From Skeletonema tropicum (taxonomy: Eukaryota; Bacillariophyta; Thalassiosirophyceae; Thalassiosirales; Thalassiosiraceae), in the NCBI GenBank assembly GCA_037178625.1, contig CM074136.1, positions 434,001 to 498,000 of the forward strand: DNA of 64,000 nucleotides. Reading direction: 5' to 3'. The notes below the pieces were generated by a model. The model was not told where the DNA came from. It saw nothing but the letters and a program-made list of their open reading frames with translations, and made no database searches. Made by a program: the position numbers and the translations under genes. This document shows positions 29,497 through 41,800 of the stretch, piece by piece; the stretch's first letter is position 1; every line of letters starts with the position of its first letter.

Positions 29497-30019
29497 ATGC
29501 TGAACGATGTCTACAAAAAGCAGAGAAGAGGAAGGAATTGTACTGTCACCGCCAACACAATGTCGAGAGAAGACGTTCTTCGCACTCTCCATTCCGATGC
29601 CAAACACCTCCAAATGTGGGCAATATGCCCGTATGGCGGCTTAGGTCCAATGTTTCGCAGATTCCTATTCGGCGACGACCCCATCCAACCACTCTCCTTT
29701 TCAGCCAACAAGCCTCACGCAGCGAAGATGTACCGCGACTTTGGAGAAAGCTCAGCCCCCCATGGCATCCTTCCCCTTGCCAATTCCTCATGGTCTGCTT
29801 CCAAACCAGCCCACCAGCGATTCTATGGCCACTCCTACTTACACAGCACCCACCCCTCAGATCCATTTCCTTCAACAGTTTGGCCTTGCCTGCACCAAGG
29901 CGTTCGCTTTCCACATCCGTCGACCAGTTAGTTCCCAGCAGGCTGCACAGGCGTCTTCGGGACCAGCCCGAGCCCCTCCAGGTTTAAATTCTTCTTTCTC
30001 TACTGACACCGGTGTCTAG
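29497..30019 (+). pseudogene. Frameshifted coding fragment, family unknown
   Basis: The frame at 29497 reads LGPMFRRFLFGDDPIQPLSF, then NKPHAAKMYRDFG and APHGILPLANSSW. Near 29835 the plausible reading moves to another frame, giving TAPTPQIHFLQQFGLACTKA followed by FAFHIRR. The segments read like conserved protein split by a one- or two-base change. I cannot name the family; it may come from a repetitive diatom gene or mobile element. No intact start-to-stop product is supported. Confidence 0.35.
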
Positions 30020-30159
30020 AGAGTAGTGACTAAAATAATCTATCTTTCTCTACTGGCACTCTACTAGAAGTACTTACTTAGGTAGCTGAAAATAATCTAT
30101 CTATCTAAAATAATCTATCTATCTATCCCTGATGTGTACTTCTGCGATGCACCACAGCT

Positions 30160-30637
30160 TCGTAGCTATCGGAGATGAAAGAAGACGTGCGTCCCTACAT
30201 CCTCCGTCCAGCTAAACAACACCAACATTCACATATCACGGCAGCGAGAAGCGGCACTGCACACTGCTTCTGCCTCGATCTGCTCCACTAGAGAGAGTAG
30301 GTGTAGAAATAAAATCATCAATGCCATCCTCGCCCTCGCACCCTTGGCCCGAAAATGACGCCACATCATCAACATCTCTGTGGTCCATGTGGACATGTAG
30401 CTGCGCGAGCCGCATCTTCATGTTCAAGAAAGGAGGTCTTCAAAAGCATGACACAAACCAGTAGAGGTGCAACTAACCCAGCAGCAGCAAGATTTATCCC
30501 GTTTATACCACACACCAAGAAAGACACAGAACGACGAGGCGGCTTTGTTGAACCCAGAGTCTTTAGACTCTGGCCTGGGTTGAAACTACTCGTACGATAC
30601 TTATTCATGCCTGCTGAAATTCGCCAATTAGGTACAT
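30160..30637 (+). pseudogene. Duplicated 5' fragment of the ABC transporter gene
   Basis: This stretch matches the first 400 bases of the ABC transporter gene at 38882: AAATCATCAATGCCATCCTC, TCTCTGTGGTCCATGTGGAC and CGACGAGGCGGCTTTGTTGA all recur there. Small indels shift the frame several times and part of the coding sequence is missing before the final match to TTCATGCC-GCTG-A. It ends about 130 codons into the gene, well before the ATPase domains, so it is a non-functional partial duplicate 8.7 kb upstream in the same orientation. Confidence 0.8.
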
Positions 30638-30640
30638 AAG

Positions 30641-32730
30641 TAAGTACTAGTATGTTGTCTGTTTGCACATATATATAACGTAGTATTATTTTTACGAAAA
30701 TGAGTGTTGTTTGTGAAGGTCTGACACGTCGTGATACTTACTCCTTTAGAAGTATGTCGCGATACGTCATCGTAAAAGTTCATGCGACTCTGTGCTTTAC
30801 TTGAAGCGAAGCCCTTTATTTGATATCACATATATACATCACTCTAACGAAGCTAATAGCACATTATGAAATTGACGAATCGTATCACCGCTCGGTACAA
30901 ACTGATTAGAGAGTCATTTAATGAAGCCTGATTTACTATGTACATACTACTTCTTGATACTATTGCCTTTCACAATCCACGATCATCATCATCCCTAAGT
31001 TCCATTCTGAGGCCACCGCCACCATGTTCTACCATTAACCAGAAGATGCCCAGGGGCATGGCGCACCTCGACCCCGTACGTGCCGACATCAACAACACTA
31101 GCTACACATAAAATTAGACAGCCCAACTGCAGCAACTCCCTCTCCAATAGCCTTTCTATGAAGTGGTGTCCTCAGATGGACATCAATCCACGCCATCGCT
31201 ACTTATTATGACACCAAAGTAGAGGTGCCGGAAAATTGCGCTTTGACATCGGTGTGATGATGCACTTCCAATATGGTCTTCAGATGAATAGTTGAAGCTG
31301 CTCTGCCACTGAACTGGTTTGCAGACGCCATCTATATTCTATTAAGCGGCGATCAGTCCCCTCTAGAGTGTGTCGGGGCGTTCTATGGCGCATGTAGTGG
31401 CATGGTGAATACAGTAGTTGAAAATTGATAATTTCCACAAAATACATCACTAAGGAGAATGCATATATCTGACAGGAAATGAAATGAGAGGGTGCCAAAA
31501 GTCTGTGAGGTGATGACTATAATATAACAATCAACGTGGTTGGTGTAGATATCTCTATTTCATTGCGGCTGCGACATTATTGGACTGGTTGAAATGTAGC
31601 ATATTTTGGTGGAAAATGAAGAGCGAATGCAATCACATACACGAGTATTTGAAGTGATATTGAGTGTATTCATCCTGCAAGTTGGGGACCCTTTCACCAC
31701 ACAACACCAATAGCCATCTGTTGCGAGCATTATACAGTGGTTTCAGGGTATCATATGACTCCTAACAGCACCATTCCTACCCGATGGGATCAAAGCAACA
31801 GCGGATGATTTGACCTACTACTCAATTATTACGTCTAATTTGTATGTAATCAATAAAACTGATAATAATAATCAATCATCATAGTATTCAGAAGGTGTCT
31901 GCAATGCACCATGGCAATTAAATAACCGAAATCTATTAAATATGAGTATGTCATGATGTTGCCCGGCATGTGCAGATTTTATGTCTCTGGCGGTTAGAGC
32001 CGTATACCATCACAACGACGCCGATTCGGCCGCCACCGCTTACAGAATCGGAATCTACATAAAAAATGGGTTTAGGCGCTATATTGTTTATGTTGATTTT
32101 GGGAATGTTGGCCCAATAGTACCATGGTTTGCCGTCGGATTCGTCATGGAGGAGATGTTTTTTGTTAGTGTGTGATGCGTGATGGCCGAGCACCCCGGGC
32201 CGACGATGCCAGTGCTACTGAATTAGTACCCACAATATCTTGGAGAATGGTCGGAATACCACCATGCCACGTTGCAGAGGCGTTCTAAACTAACTAAATG
32301 GAAGGTTGTTGGTCTTTGAACCAAATGAATCGACCTATTATTGACATAGTTACGTGGTAAAGACGCCACCCGGGGTGGATCCGGGGTGTGGGCATCTTCT
32401 GGTTAAGATTCGCTTCCCCCTCTTCTCAAAAGGACCAACCGAACAAAATAAAGTTCTCGCCTTCATCGACGCAGGGCCTGCTTTGGCAAGACAGGAGGCC
32501 ATCAGTATTATACCATCCGCAGCTATTAGTTCGCAGCACCTCAAGCAAGCAGCGTGCTTACTCCGTTCTCATTCCGCATTTATATTTCATTCTAGAGCAA
32601 TAGCAAAAGCGCTATCGCTATCAAGGATTCGCTCATCGTGTGTATTGGTACTGGCTAGAGCAAAAGGGTCAATTTTGCACACCTCTTGCTCTTGATCTGA
32701 CGAAGATCGAGGTAGCGGTTACATACAAAC
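30641..32730. other. Intergenic
   Basis: I find no supported gene in these 2.1 kb. A 113-codon frame at 32354-32695 (+) ends just before the receptor-like gene and is not recognisable; this part may be 5' UTR and promoter. Short TCTATC repeats lie just upstream at 30090-30126. Confidence 0.4.
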
Positions 32731-35109
32731 ATGAAATCTACGAATCATTATCATCGTCTTCAACATTACACTGCTGCCGTGGGCTTCGCACTGCTTGTCG
32801 CCCTCGCCGCTGTCATCGGAAGTGTCGATAATACCACATCTTTTCGTGTATGCTTCGGTGCGCTTCTTTTGACGCTTGGTGTAGCTCAGCTCAAATTAGC
32901 AGTGGATCTCTACAAACATCGAAACAATCTTCTGCTTCAGCTGTTCCAGCCGATCAGTCTGTCGCTCCTTGCGACAGCTGGTGCTGTTGCAACAATCGCA
33001 TCATTTCTGTTTGCATTTCCGGAGTATGATGCAACATGTGCACTTCGTCAACCAATCATCCTCACGTCTATCACATTCATGGGGAACTTATTAATCGGTA
33101 GGGCATGGAGGATCGAGAGTAATATTGGCTCGACGGCTACATTTGCAGCATCTGATGGTGAACTAGATTCAGTGGGGGTGGCAAGGTTGAAAGTGATGAG
33201 TGTTCTACGCACATTGTCCCAGCTGGGAAAATATGTCGGCAGTCGTGGAAGAGAGGAGATGGGGAGCAACATGATCTTTGTTGTTCTGGTATTACTCCTC
33301 CCGCAACTTGTGTTGCAAATCGTCAATCTGTCAGTGCCAAGTGTTAGAATGGGAAGCATCGAAATTATCAATGACGAAGGGCATTTCACGTGCGAATCTG
33401 AAACTGGTCCTTATGTTCTCATCTTGGGGATAGTATTAGCATCAATGCCTTTTGCCATCTCGTTGCTGATTAATATCGAGAGTAGAGGTATGCCAGGTAA
33501 ATTTCGAGAGTTAAATGAGATTGCAGCATCCATGACGTCTTCATTTTGGATGCTTCTTGGTACGTTGCCTGCTGCAGAGATGATAAGGAAGACTCATCCA
33601 AATGCACATGCGTATCTGCTTGCTGCATCGGTTCTGAGCTGCGTGCTTCCTGTGTCCTATAATATTGCTCAGACTAGGTTGCAGAATGTAATTATGAGCA
33701 CGGACGTGGCAACGGCGGGTGGAAATGGTAATCAGGGGACATGCGCTCCTAGGCGAATGACGCGGACATCACCAAATCTCTCTTCATTATCGTCTCGTGA
33801 TGGAAAAATGCAGGATGATCCGCTTATTCTGAACGCTGCCGACGATTACGCTGCAGTGGGTAAGATGTTTGACGTTATGGGATCTACATCAAATGCTGTG
33901 GATACGTACAAGGATGTTCTAACCTTGTTCAAAGTGGGGGGAGAGGAGTTCTTGTGGGAGGGAGGATTTACTCTGCCAGAGATACATTCGTTGGGTCCAA
34001 AGTCTCTGGAGATTGTCATCAAAACACTTCACAGGAGCTCGAAGCTTTGGCAAAGAATCTTGTGGTCGGATACTGCTAATGAAGAAGCCGAACGAAGGTG
34101 CATTAAATGCTGCATGGATGCATTTGATGTGTTCGACAAAGCCCCAGCAAAATGTCAATTGAGTGATAGGTGCGTTATCTTTCCTTGTTACAGCATGATT
34201 AATGCTATTTCCAGCCAAGCATATACCCCTCCAAACAATATGTCAAAAGAAGACTTTGAAACGACCTTGGCAGAGAACTTTGTGAAGGAGACACGCTACC
34301 AACAGTATCACCAGTGCCGAGCCCTTGCCTTCCAGGCTGATACCATGAAAAGACATGGTAAATATGAAGAGGCTATGTCAGTCATTGATGAAATGAAATC
34401 AATCTACGATCCTCAGCTCCACTGTAGGACACTTGTGAAAGAATACGTAACAGATCACTGCATTGACATAGTTGCCGCGAGCTCATTCTGGCTGCATTAC
34501 TATGGCCGCAATGACGAGGCCCTTCAATTGTGCGACCAAGTTATCGACACAATGTTGCCAGAGATCGAAGATACGGAACTTGCCACTAAATTTGGCATAC
34601 TGACTCCCATCTGCCGCACATTGGCGAGCCAGGGACCAAAAAGCCGTGCTTTAAGCAAAAGGGCCCTCGAGCTTTTCAGAACTCATGTTGCTGACCCAGC
34701 CGCATTAGCCGGGAGTATGGCGCATCCTTGTTTAGGCATGCGCGTGATAATAATGATCATTCTCAAGTGCCGTAGCTCGGGAGATGAGGCATATGCTGAT
34801 TTGAATACTGACGTCGCCTATGTGTTGCATAGAGAGGACCCACCATGGTTTGAGGCTGCATCTCTTTCATACTTTGATGCTGCTTGGTCCACACTGTGCG
34901 CAGAAGCTTGCGTCTGCTTGGCCAAGATCATTCGTTGCAATTCAGAAGAAGCAGCATCTGAACCTAAACTCATCAAAGAAGGCATCAAGTGCTTAGAAAT
35001 ATCCGCCAAAACACTAACAAACAATGACGGAACGATTGTTAATACCATGGCACATTCCTATTACTTTCAAATGCTGTCTGAGCTGGAGAACTTGAGTTCA
35101 CCTGTGTAG
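32731..35109 (+). CDS. Class C GPCR-like 7TM protein with long C-terminal helical tail
   Basis: A single exon of 792 residues starts at ATG 32731. The first 320 residues have seven to eight hydrophobic segments (about 15-32, 40-58, 72-95, 106-124, 181-201, 228-247, 268-285 and 294-312). Two landmarks fit class C (GABA-B/metabotropic) receptors: Cys103 followed by TM3 and GRAWRIESNI, like the family's KTWR end of TM3, and LLINIESRGMPGKFRELNEI, like the TM5-TM6 loop TRN-P--FNE. There is no extracellular Venus-flytrap domain: only about 15 residues precede the first helix. The tail (residues 330-792) is soluble, Cys-rich and helical with TPR-like spacing (YEEAMSVIDEMKSIYDP, NDEALQLCDQVIDTML). 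A membrane receptor or scaffold at a cell membrane is inferred; ligand and G-protein coupling are unknown. Confidence 0.7.
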   Translation: MKSTNHYHRLQHYTAAVGFALLVALAAVIGSVDNTTSFRVCFGALLLTLGVAQLKLAVDLYKHRNNLLLQLFQPISLSLLATAGAVATIASFLFAFPEYDATCALRQPIILTSITFMGNLLIGRAWRIESNIGSTATFAASDGELDSVGVARLKVMSVLRTLSQLGKYVGSRGREEMGSNMIFVVLVLLLPQLVLQIVNLSVPSVRMGSIEIINDEGHFTCESETGPYVLILGIVLASMPFAISLLINIESRGMPGKFRELNEIAASMTSSFWMLLGTLPAAEMIRKTHPNAHAYLLAASVLSCVLPVSYNIAQTRLQNVIMSTDVATAGGNGNQGTCAPRRMTRTSPNLSSLSSRDGKMQDDPLILNAADDYAAVGKMFDVMGSTSNAVDTYKDVLTLFKVGGEEFLWEGGFTLPEIHSLGPKSLEIVIKTLHRSSKLWQRILWSDTANEEAERRCIKCCMDAFDVFDKAPAKCQLSDRCVIFPCYSMINAISSQAYTPPNNMSKEDFETTLAENFVKETRYQQYHQCRALAFQADTMKRHGKYEEAMSVIDEMKSIYDPQLHCRTLVKEYVTDHCIDIVAASSFWLHYYGRNDEALQLCDQVIDTMLPEIEDTELATKFGILTPICRTLASQGPKSRALSKRALELFRTHVADPAALAGSMAHPCLGMRVIIMIILKCRSSGDEAYADLNTDVAYVLHREDPPWFEAASLSYFDAAWSTLCAEACVCLAKIIRCNSEEAASEPKLIKEGIKCLEISAKTLTNNDGTIVNTMAHSYYFQMLSELENLSSPV

Positions 35110-37344
35110 GAATTGACACCAGTTTGTGTTAATGTTGTACAATAATCAATAGTAGGAGAAATCAGATATTCTTGTATGTACCTTAAAATGTGCATGTAGG
35201 ACAAATGGCTAAAGAAATGCGTTGGAAGCTTGAAAGAGGGGTATCTAAGACACGCACCTCTTCCAAGAATCCAAAGGAGAAGGAGAAGCAGCCGGATCTG
35301 ACGCATGCAGCCGAAAGATCGGTGGAGGTTGAGGCATCACCTCCACCACCCCGACCATGAACCCAACGTAGTATCATAATCTAGCAGCAACATTAGTAGT
35401 GTATTGCCATCTTTAGTGCTGCATTCATCAGAAAGATGATTCTGTGCTGAAAATAACACGACAAACGTTCCCTTCTGCCTATCTCAAACGCTATCGCTAC
35501 ACAGAAAGAATAAGTAAATCTTTGACTTCCGATGACTTCAAATTTATATAGCCTCGGTACAGTCCTGAGACAATTTGCATAACCGTTTCAGCATTTTCTG
35601 TCTGTTGCGGTTTTGAAGGGTCATAAGTCTCTCTCTTGTTCTGAGTTCGGCCTTCGGCATCGTATAAGAGTTTGTCGATACTCCTGTTGTGTGATCGATA
35701 GCTTCCGTCAGATGCGTTTGCATGATGTATTCATCACCCTGCGATTTGGTAGCGAAGATTTCAATGTTTCTCTTGAACCAGCATTAGAGTTGCTGCGATC
35801 AGCACCATGGATTTACATGAAGCAGTCTGAGTCTGACTGCAGATGATGTAGAAAAAAGAGACCTGGACTTCGACTTGTGATCGATTCAAAGAGTACCACC
35901 ACCGACATCGTCAAGGGAGCAACTTGCGAACGTAGTAAGAAAGAAAGTAAATCAGTACCAAACGTGGTGGCCCATCAGATCTCCGTACAACTTTTCCATG
36001 TGATAGCCACCTTTTGCGACATTTTAGAAGGAGTAAGGATGCTGACGAAAACCAGCAAAACGATTCCAAATTCTGCTAAGCAAGTGCTTGGAACACCAAG
36101 ACTATCAGACAGAGATATGGAACATCTCTCAAGAGGGCTAAGATTAAGATCACATGAGCATGAGTTCGTGTCATAAATAATTTACATCTTTACATCTTTT
36201 GTATCAGAGATACTTTCATACCTACTCTCTACCTCTAACATTTACAACAATCATTCATACAAAGACGGAAACGCTAAAGACCAATCATCCCGCTGTAAAG
36301 AAAGAGTGGCAGCAAATGTACCATAGATATGCGGGAATAAGGGCGCTAACTTGGGTCAGGATCCGACCAGCGGTTGATGAATGGACGGTAGATGGCCATG
36401 CAGCTTGAGGTATTCCTTGTGAAGAGTGTGCTGAAGAGTCACAATTGAAGCAGGAACGGCGATGACGTCGATTCCTTTGGTGCTCAGTGCGATGACGCAA
36501 GATGAAATAGCCTCAACAGATTTGCTACGTTCGGCCTTGAGATCACGTATGATACGTGTGGGGTACGTCTCTCCCAAGACCACACCTGCAGCATGCAGCA
36601 ATTGTGCTGGAGCTTCCTAAGGCGCATGTAGTACGGCTTTTTGCAGCTTTGATAGCTCAGGACACCACTTCTTCGTACATTCGCCGCTGGCATCCTGAGA
36701 AGCGGCGACGGGTGAGGCGACATGACAAAGTTCCATGATCTATGCCCGATCGACCCGCATTCTGCCACATCATTGAGTTGTCGGCATCGACTAGAGTGTA
36801 ATGAAACCACTTTGCTCCTCTCATCCAATTCACTCTCAGATACTCAACCTAGAGAGACGACGACCATCCTGACAGTTGTGTCGACCAGCCGGTGCGCCGC
36901 AGGTCTATTTGACAACAAGTTGAGAACGATTCGAGATGAAATAAGTGCAACAGTGGATGCACAACGATTTAATGATGTACCGTCTGCACATAGTATGGTG
37001 TGTCTCCATTACTATTATATGCATGACCAACTTAGACTGGTGTTAATATTCGACAGCGCCCTATCCTATCACCTGTTGCGTACCACCTTAAATTAGGTAG
37101 CCAAACATGCTCTGCAGTACGATCATAAGGAACTGTCCAAACAGTATTAGTCGGCAAGTTACGGTTCAGTGGCTTCCTCTCTAGCTAGAGAGAGCGGCCA
37201 CATTCGGCAGTCATGTTGGCCACGGTTAATCACAATCAGCTAGCCAGATTTTTTTGTACAATTTTGTGCAGCAAGAGAATTTCGTGCAGCAAGAACAGAA
37301 GCACGAAAGCCGGGAGAAGCTTGCCCTGCCGCCGCACGCCAATG
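35110..37344. other. Intergenic with unrecognised frames
   Basis: Several short frames occur but none is convincing. The minus frame at 36601-36356 (GVVLGETYPTRIIRDLKAER, then KGIDVIAVPASIVTLQH) looks protein-like, with a faint resemblance to aspartate/glutamate racemase C-termini, and could be a gene remnant. The plus frames at 35877-36176 and 36722-37096 are unassigned. A palindrome CTCTCTAGCTAGAGAG lies near 37181. Confidence 0.3.
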
Positions 37345-37842
37345 ATTACTATCATGAATCATGAACCTTTCATGACAAAAAGTTTCACAAAGAAAAGAAT
37401 CTGGATTTCATAAAGTTTCACACATGTTTCACACATGTTTCAAAGTTCTGAACTTTGAAACATAGAACTTTGAAACATGTGTGAAACATGTGTGCAACAT
37501 GTGTGAAACATGTGTGCAACATGTGTGAAACATGTGTGCAACATGTGTGAAACATGTGTGAAACTTTATGAAACTTGTATGAAATCCAGATTCTTTTCTT
37601 TGGTTTCACACAGTTTCACACATGTTGCACACATGTTGCCCACATGTTGCACACATGTTGCACACATGTTTCACGCATGTTACACACATGTTTCACACAT
37701 GTTGCACACATGTTTCACGCATGTTTCACACATGTTTCAAAGTTTGAAACATGTGTGAAACATGTGTGAAACTTGTATGAAATCCAGATTCTTTTCTTTG
37801 TGAAACTTTCTGTCAGAAAGGTTCATGATTCATGATAGTAAT
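37345..37842. repeat. Foldback element with 11-bp ACATGTGTG repeats
   Basis: The outer arms are inverted copies of each other: ATTACTATCATGAATCATGA at the left and its complement at the right end, continuing inward through AAAGAAAAGAATCTGGATTT for about 100 bp per arm. The interior is made of 11-bp units alternating ACATGTGTGAA and ACATGTGTGCA, first on one strand (37470-37570) and then on the other (37617-37735). A third copy of the ATCCAGATTCTTTTCTTT box lies in the middle (37581-37600). The two halves are themselves palindromic, centred near 37446 and 37741. No clear target duplication and no protein. It fits a foldback-type (multi-palindrome) mobile element. Confidence 0.75.
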
Positions 37843-38881
37843 AACTAGACCGGACCAGCTCGGGTTGCTAGTCCGCTAGCCCCCCGAAATGGGTCTGCAC
37901 GGAAAAATTGGAGCATTATTCTTGTTGGAATGAGAACGAAGCTCCGAAGCGACTCTAACTTGTATTCTCCAGCCAATTGGCGTCTGAAGTACTTGTAGAT
38001 GAGTCATCTTCAGTGCGCGGTTGTCTCTGAGAACCACAGGAGGAGAGTTGGGTTCATTTCCAGCTGCCATTTTTGTACCTCGAATGCGAATGCAACACTA
38101 AAAGTTCTCTCTCTAGCTGGAGAGGAATTAGCAAGAGAGTAGCAACTAAAGTAATCTATCTATCACTTGTTTCATTGTGCTGATGGTCGATAGGTAACGT
38201 CCCCGACTGTGCTGGTAAATCGATGTAGACTCTAGACAATAACTCGACTACTATGGTAACCCCACTTCCAAGCTTTGCCACTTACAATTAATACTCCAAT
38301 GCATTCGGCACAATTGATGCAGCCCATATCGTGCATATTTATGTATTTGGACCCAGTCAAAGCCTTCAACAGAGCTTGATGAGTGATGTACTAATGCTTC
38401 TGGTTGTACATAGTGTTGTCAGCACATACATACAAAGTTCTCCTATGTAGCTGCACAAAGGGACACATCATCATTTATCACCGCTGGGTACATACCTAAG
38501 ATAGAGAGTCAATAAGTAATTGAATCTACCAAGCGAGCTACAAATGGAAAATGCAGAAGTGAAAGCGAGAGCGTCCTGGCTTGCGATTATGACTCTCTGA
38601 TGTGCGAAGCTTTGATGTCATGACGTCATCAAATAGTGTTCAGTCCAAATCGGCAACAAAACACACAATCGAAAATCGATGACGATGTTCCGATGATGTT
38701 CTTGTAGCTTTTTTTTTTTTTTTTTTTCCCTATAATATAAAGTGATTAGTTTAGGATGGTAGTCAGGAGCTGTTTGTTCTTGTAGCTTGCTTCTCTGCGT
38801 CAGCTCGCTCAGAAGATAGAATCCTGCATGCACACTATGCTATGTACGGTCTCCGTCCACAGCCACTGAAGATGAAAGAAG
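37843..38881. other. Intergenic, with poly-T tract
   Basis: A 64-codon ATG frame on the minus strand (38070-37876) is unassigned and weak. A run of 19 T lies at 38709-38727. Another CTCTAGCT-GAGAG palindrome-like motif is near 38110. The region should contain the promoter of the ABC transporter gene, but no clear TATA box was found. Confidence 0.35.
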
Positions 38882-41800
38882 ATGTGCATCGCTTCAGCTA
38901 AATCAACATCATCACGGCAGCAGAGCAGTGGCACTGCCTCGTCTCCGCTAGCAGGAGAGAAAATAATGAAATCATCAATGCCATCCTCGACCTCGCAGCC
39001 TTGGCCCGAGGATGACGCCACATCATCCACATCTCTGTGGTCCATGTGGACCTACAGCTACATGAACCGCATCTTCAAGAAAGGAGCTCTTCAAAAGCAC
39101 GACAAATCAGTAGAGGCTCAACTAACGCAGCAAGATTTATACCGCACGCCAAAGAACGACGAGGCGGCTTTATTGAATGCCAAATTTTGGACACTGTACA
39201 AAGAAACAAAATACAATTTTAGAAGGACGTTATGGCTACTCGTCAAGCCTGTATTCATGCCCGCTGGAGTATGTCAATTAGTTGCTCTGGTTGCACAACT
39301 GTCAATTCCAATGTGTGTCATGAAGCTGCTGCAAGAAATCGAGGGCAAAACTGATCCATCAGAAAATATTATCCGCGGAACGATAGGCTATGTTTTGGCA
39401 ATATTTTTTCTTTCCATTATCAACGCATTGTGTACACATCGATATCAATTTCTATCATATGAGAGTGGAATTATAATACGCTCGGCACTGACCTGTGCCA
39501 TATACCAAAAGTCGCTTGATCTTAGTCCTGGCGGTAGGGTGGGATTGACATCGGGTAATGTAACAAACTTGGTCGCCACAGATACTCAAAAATTATTTGA
39601 GGTCATGCACGATGGTCATCAACTTTGGAGTTGTCCTATTGCTATTTTCGTCGTGGTGGTACTTTTGTTTTTCATCGTAGGTCCGTCTTGCTTGGTGGGA
39701 GCTGCTATTTTAATTGGTCTCGTGCCTCTCTCGAAACGGGTGGGACAATGGATCTTCCGAATTAGAAAGAAACGTGTGGCAGTGGCCGATGAACGAATAG
39801 AAATCGTCAGTGCAATGTTGCAAGACATCAAAATCACCAAGTTGATGAACTATGAAGATGAATTTGAACGACGAGTGCAAGATGCACGCAGGCGAGAGAT
39901 GGCGTTGGTTAGGAAGGAGCAATTTGTTTGGGGTCTTACTCTTGTCATTAGAGTATTCACCCCCGTATTGGCGAGTTTTGCTACATTTGTCACATATGTT
40001 CTGGTCAGCGAAGACAACATCATGACTGCATCGATTGTGTTTACTCTGACTATGCTATTCAATATGTTGAAATTTCCGATAAATCAAGGTGAGTCAGTAT
40101 CTCATTTCTGAAAAATGCAGTAACTCTTCGTCAATGTCATCTAACAGTAAATATTCCAATCCAGCCGGTCAGTTGTTGAGTAAGGCTGCCTTGGGAGTAC
40201 AAGCTGTACATCGAATATCTTGTTTTATGGGAAGGGAGACGAAGGAGCATGGTATCAGTGAAGAGCAGGTATTGAATGAGAATGATGAGAACAGAGATTT
40301 AGTTTTGGACATCAAAGATGGAGCTTTCTATCTCGGTGGGGGCGAATCCATTCCATCTAATGATCGGGCGGACAATGAAGTCACAAACAATACGGCTGCC
40401 TTTACATTGTCGGGCGTCAATTTTCGACTGAATAGAGGAGAAGTACTTGCAGTGGTGGGACCCGTTGCCAGTGGAAAATCAACTCTCATACAGGGAATTC
40501 TGGGTGACGTGCAATCCTCCGACAAAACATCTATTTCAATGAAAAGAGGTAGCAATCTATCCTATGCAGCACAAACCCCATTCATTTTGAGCACGACGGT
40601 CCGAGAGAATATTACTTTTGGCACACCATTTGATAGAGATCGATACGACAGGGTTTTAGACGCATGTTGCTTGCGCCCGGACTTGATGCAATGGCCAGCA
40701 GGAGATCTAACAGAAATTGGCGAACGAGGGGTGACGATGAGTGGAGGCCAGAAACAACGCGTCTCTGTCGCAAGAGCAGTTTATGCCAATGTCGACATCG
40801 TTTTGTTTGACGACATTCTCTCGGCTCTTGATGCAGGCACATCGCAGAAGCTGTTTGACAACTTGTTTGACAACGTTCACGACGAAGGTAGCTTGTTGCA
40901 TAATTGTGGTGTCGTCCTCGTCACTCATTCACAACATATTCTTCAAAGAGCGGATAAGATATTGCTTCTTGATAAGGGACGGTCAGTCTTTTGTGGAAGC
41001 TGGACTGATCTACAACTATTCGAGTCAGATAATGCGCGACATAAGGTGACTCTCAAATCGATGAAATCATCTCTGCAGCTGAATGCACTGGAAGATGATG
41101 GGTCGGGAATAACTGGGCGGAAGGAACGAACGCAAACATTGAAGGAGATAAAACCAGACTTTACCCAAGATGATGATACACGTAAAGGAGAGATCAAAGA
41201 AGCCGAAAGGCGTGAGCATGGAGTTTCATCGCTTAGAATTTGGTTACTTTGGTTCAAGTACGCCGGTGGCATCTTATTCATTACCGTGCAGATTGCGTTC
41301 ATGGCTCTCGACCGCGGCAGTTATGTAGCTATCGATTTTTGGCTGGCGGCATGGACATCTTCTGCTGGGCAAGCGATATCTGTCTTTGGGATAGCTTTCC
41401 CGAATCAATATGAGACGCAAAAGCCGTACGTGCTGGTGTACACCTGCTTGGTAGTATTCATGGTTGGCTTTCTCATCATGAGGAGCCTTTGGGCAGTGTC
41501 TGGTGGCGTTAGAGCATCGACACGTGTCTTCTCAACCATGACAAACCGTGTACTTCACGCGCCAATGTCTTATTTTGATACCACGCCGATGGGGCGCATT
41601 TTGAATCGATTTACCTACGATGTTGAGCAAGTCGATATCACTCTCGCTCAATACATGTCAATATTTGTGATTGGTAAGTCGTTATGATATGCCGTAGAGA
41701 GTTTATACACTGAGCAGAATTTGCTTCTTTTCAAACCACTTTTCAAACTCCATTGCCTACTCACATCCAATCATGGCCTGACAACTTTCTACATACAGCG

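Noticed and set aside
36356..36601. Aspartate/glutamate racemase gene
   Set aside because: Only a short KGIDVIAVPAS-like stretch resembles the family; the catalytic Cys is not visible and the frame is too short.
37470..37740. CRISPR-like array of short repeats
   Set aside because: There are no unique spacers. The units are 11-bp tandem repeats within palindromes, in eukaryotic DNA.
37418..37769. Cys/His/Met-rich frames that look like metal-binding peptides (CKHVCNMCETC-type)
   Set aside because: They are a by-product of translating the 11-bp repeat in several frames on both strands.
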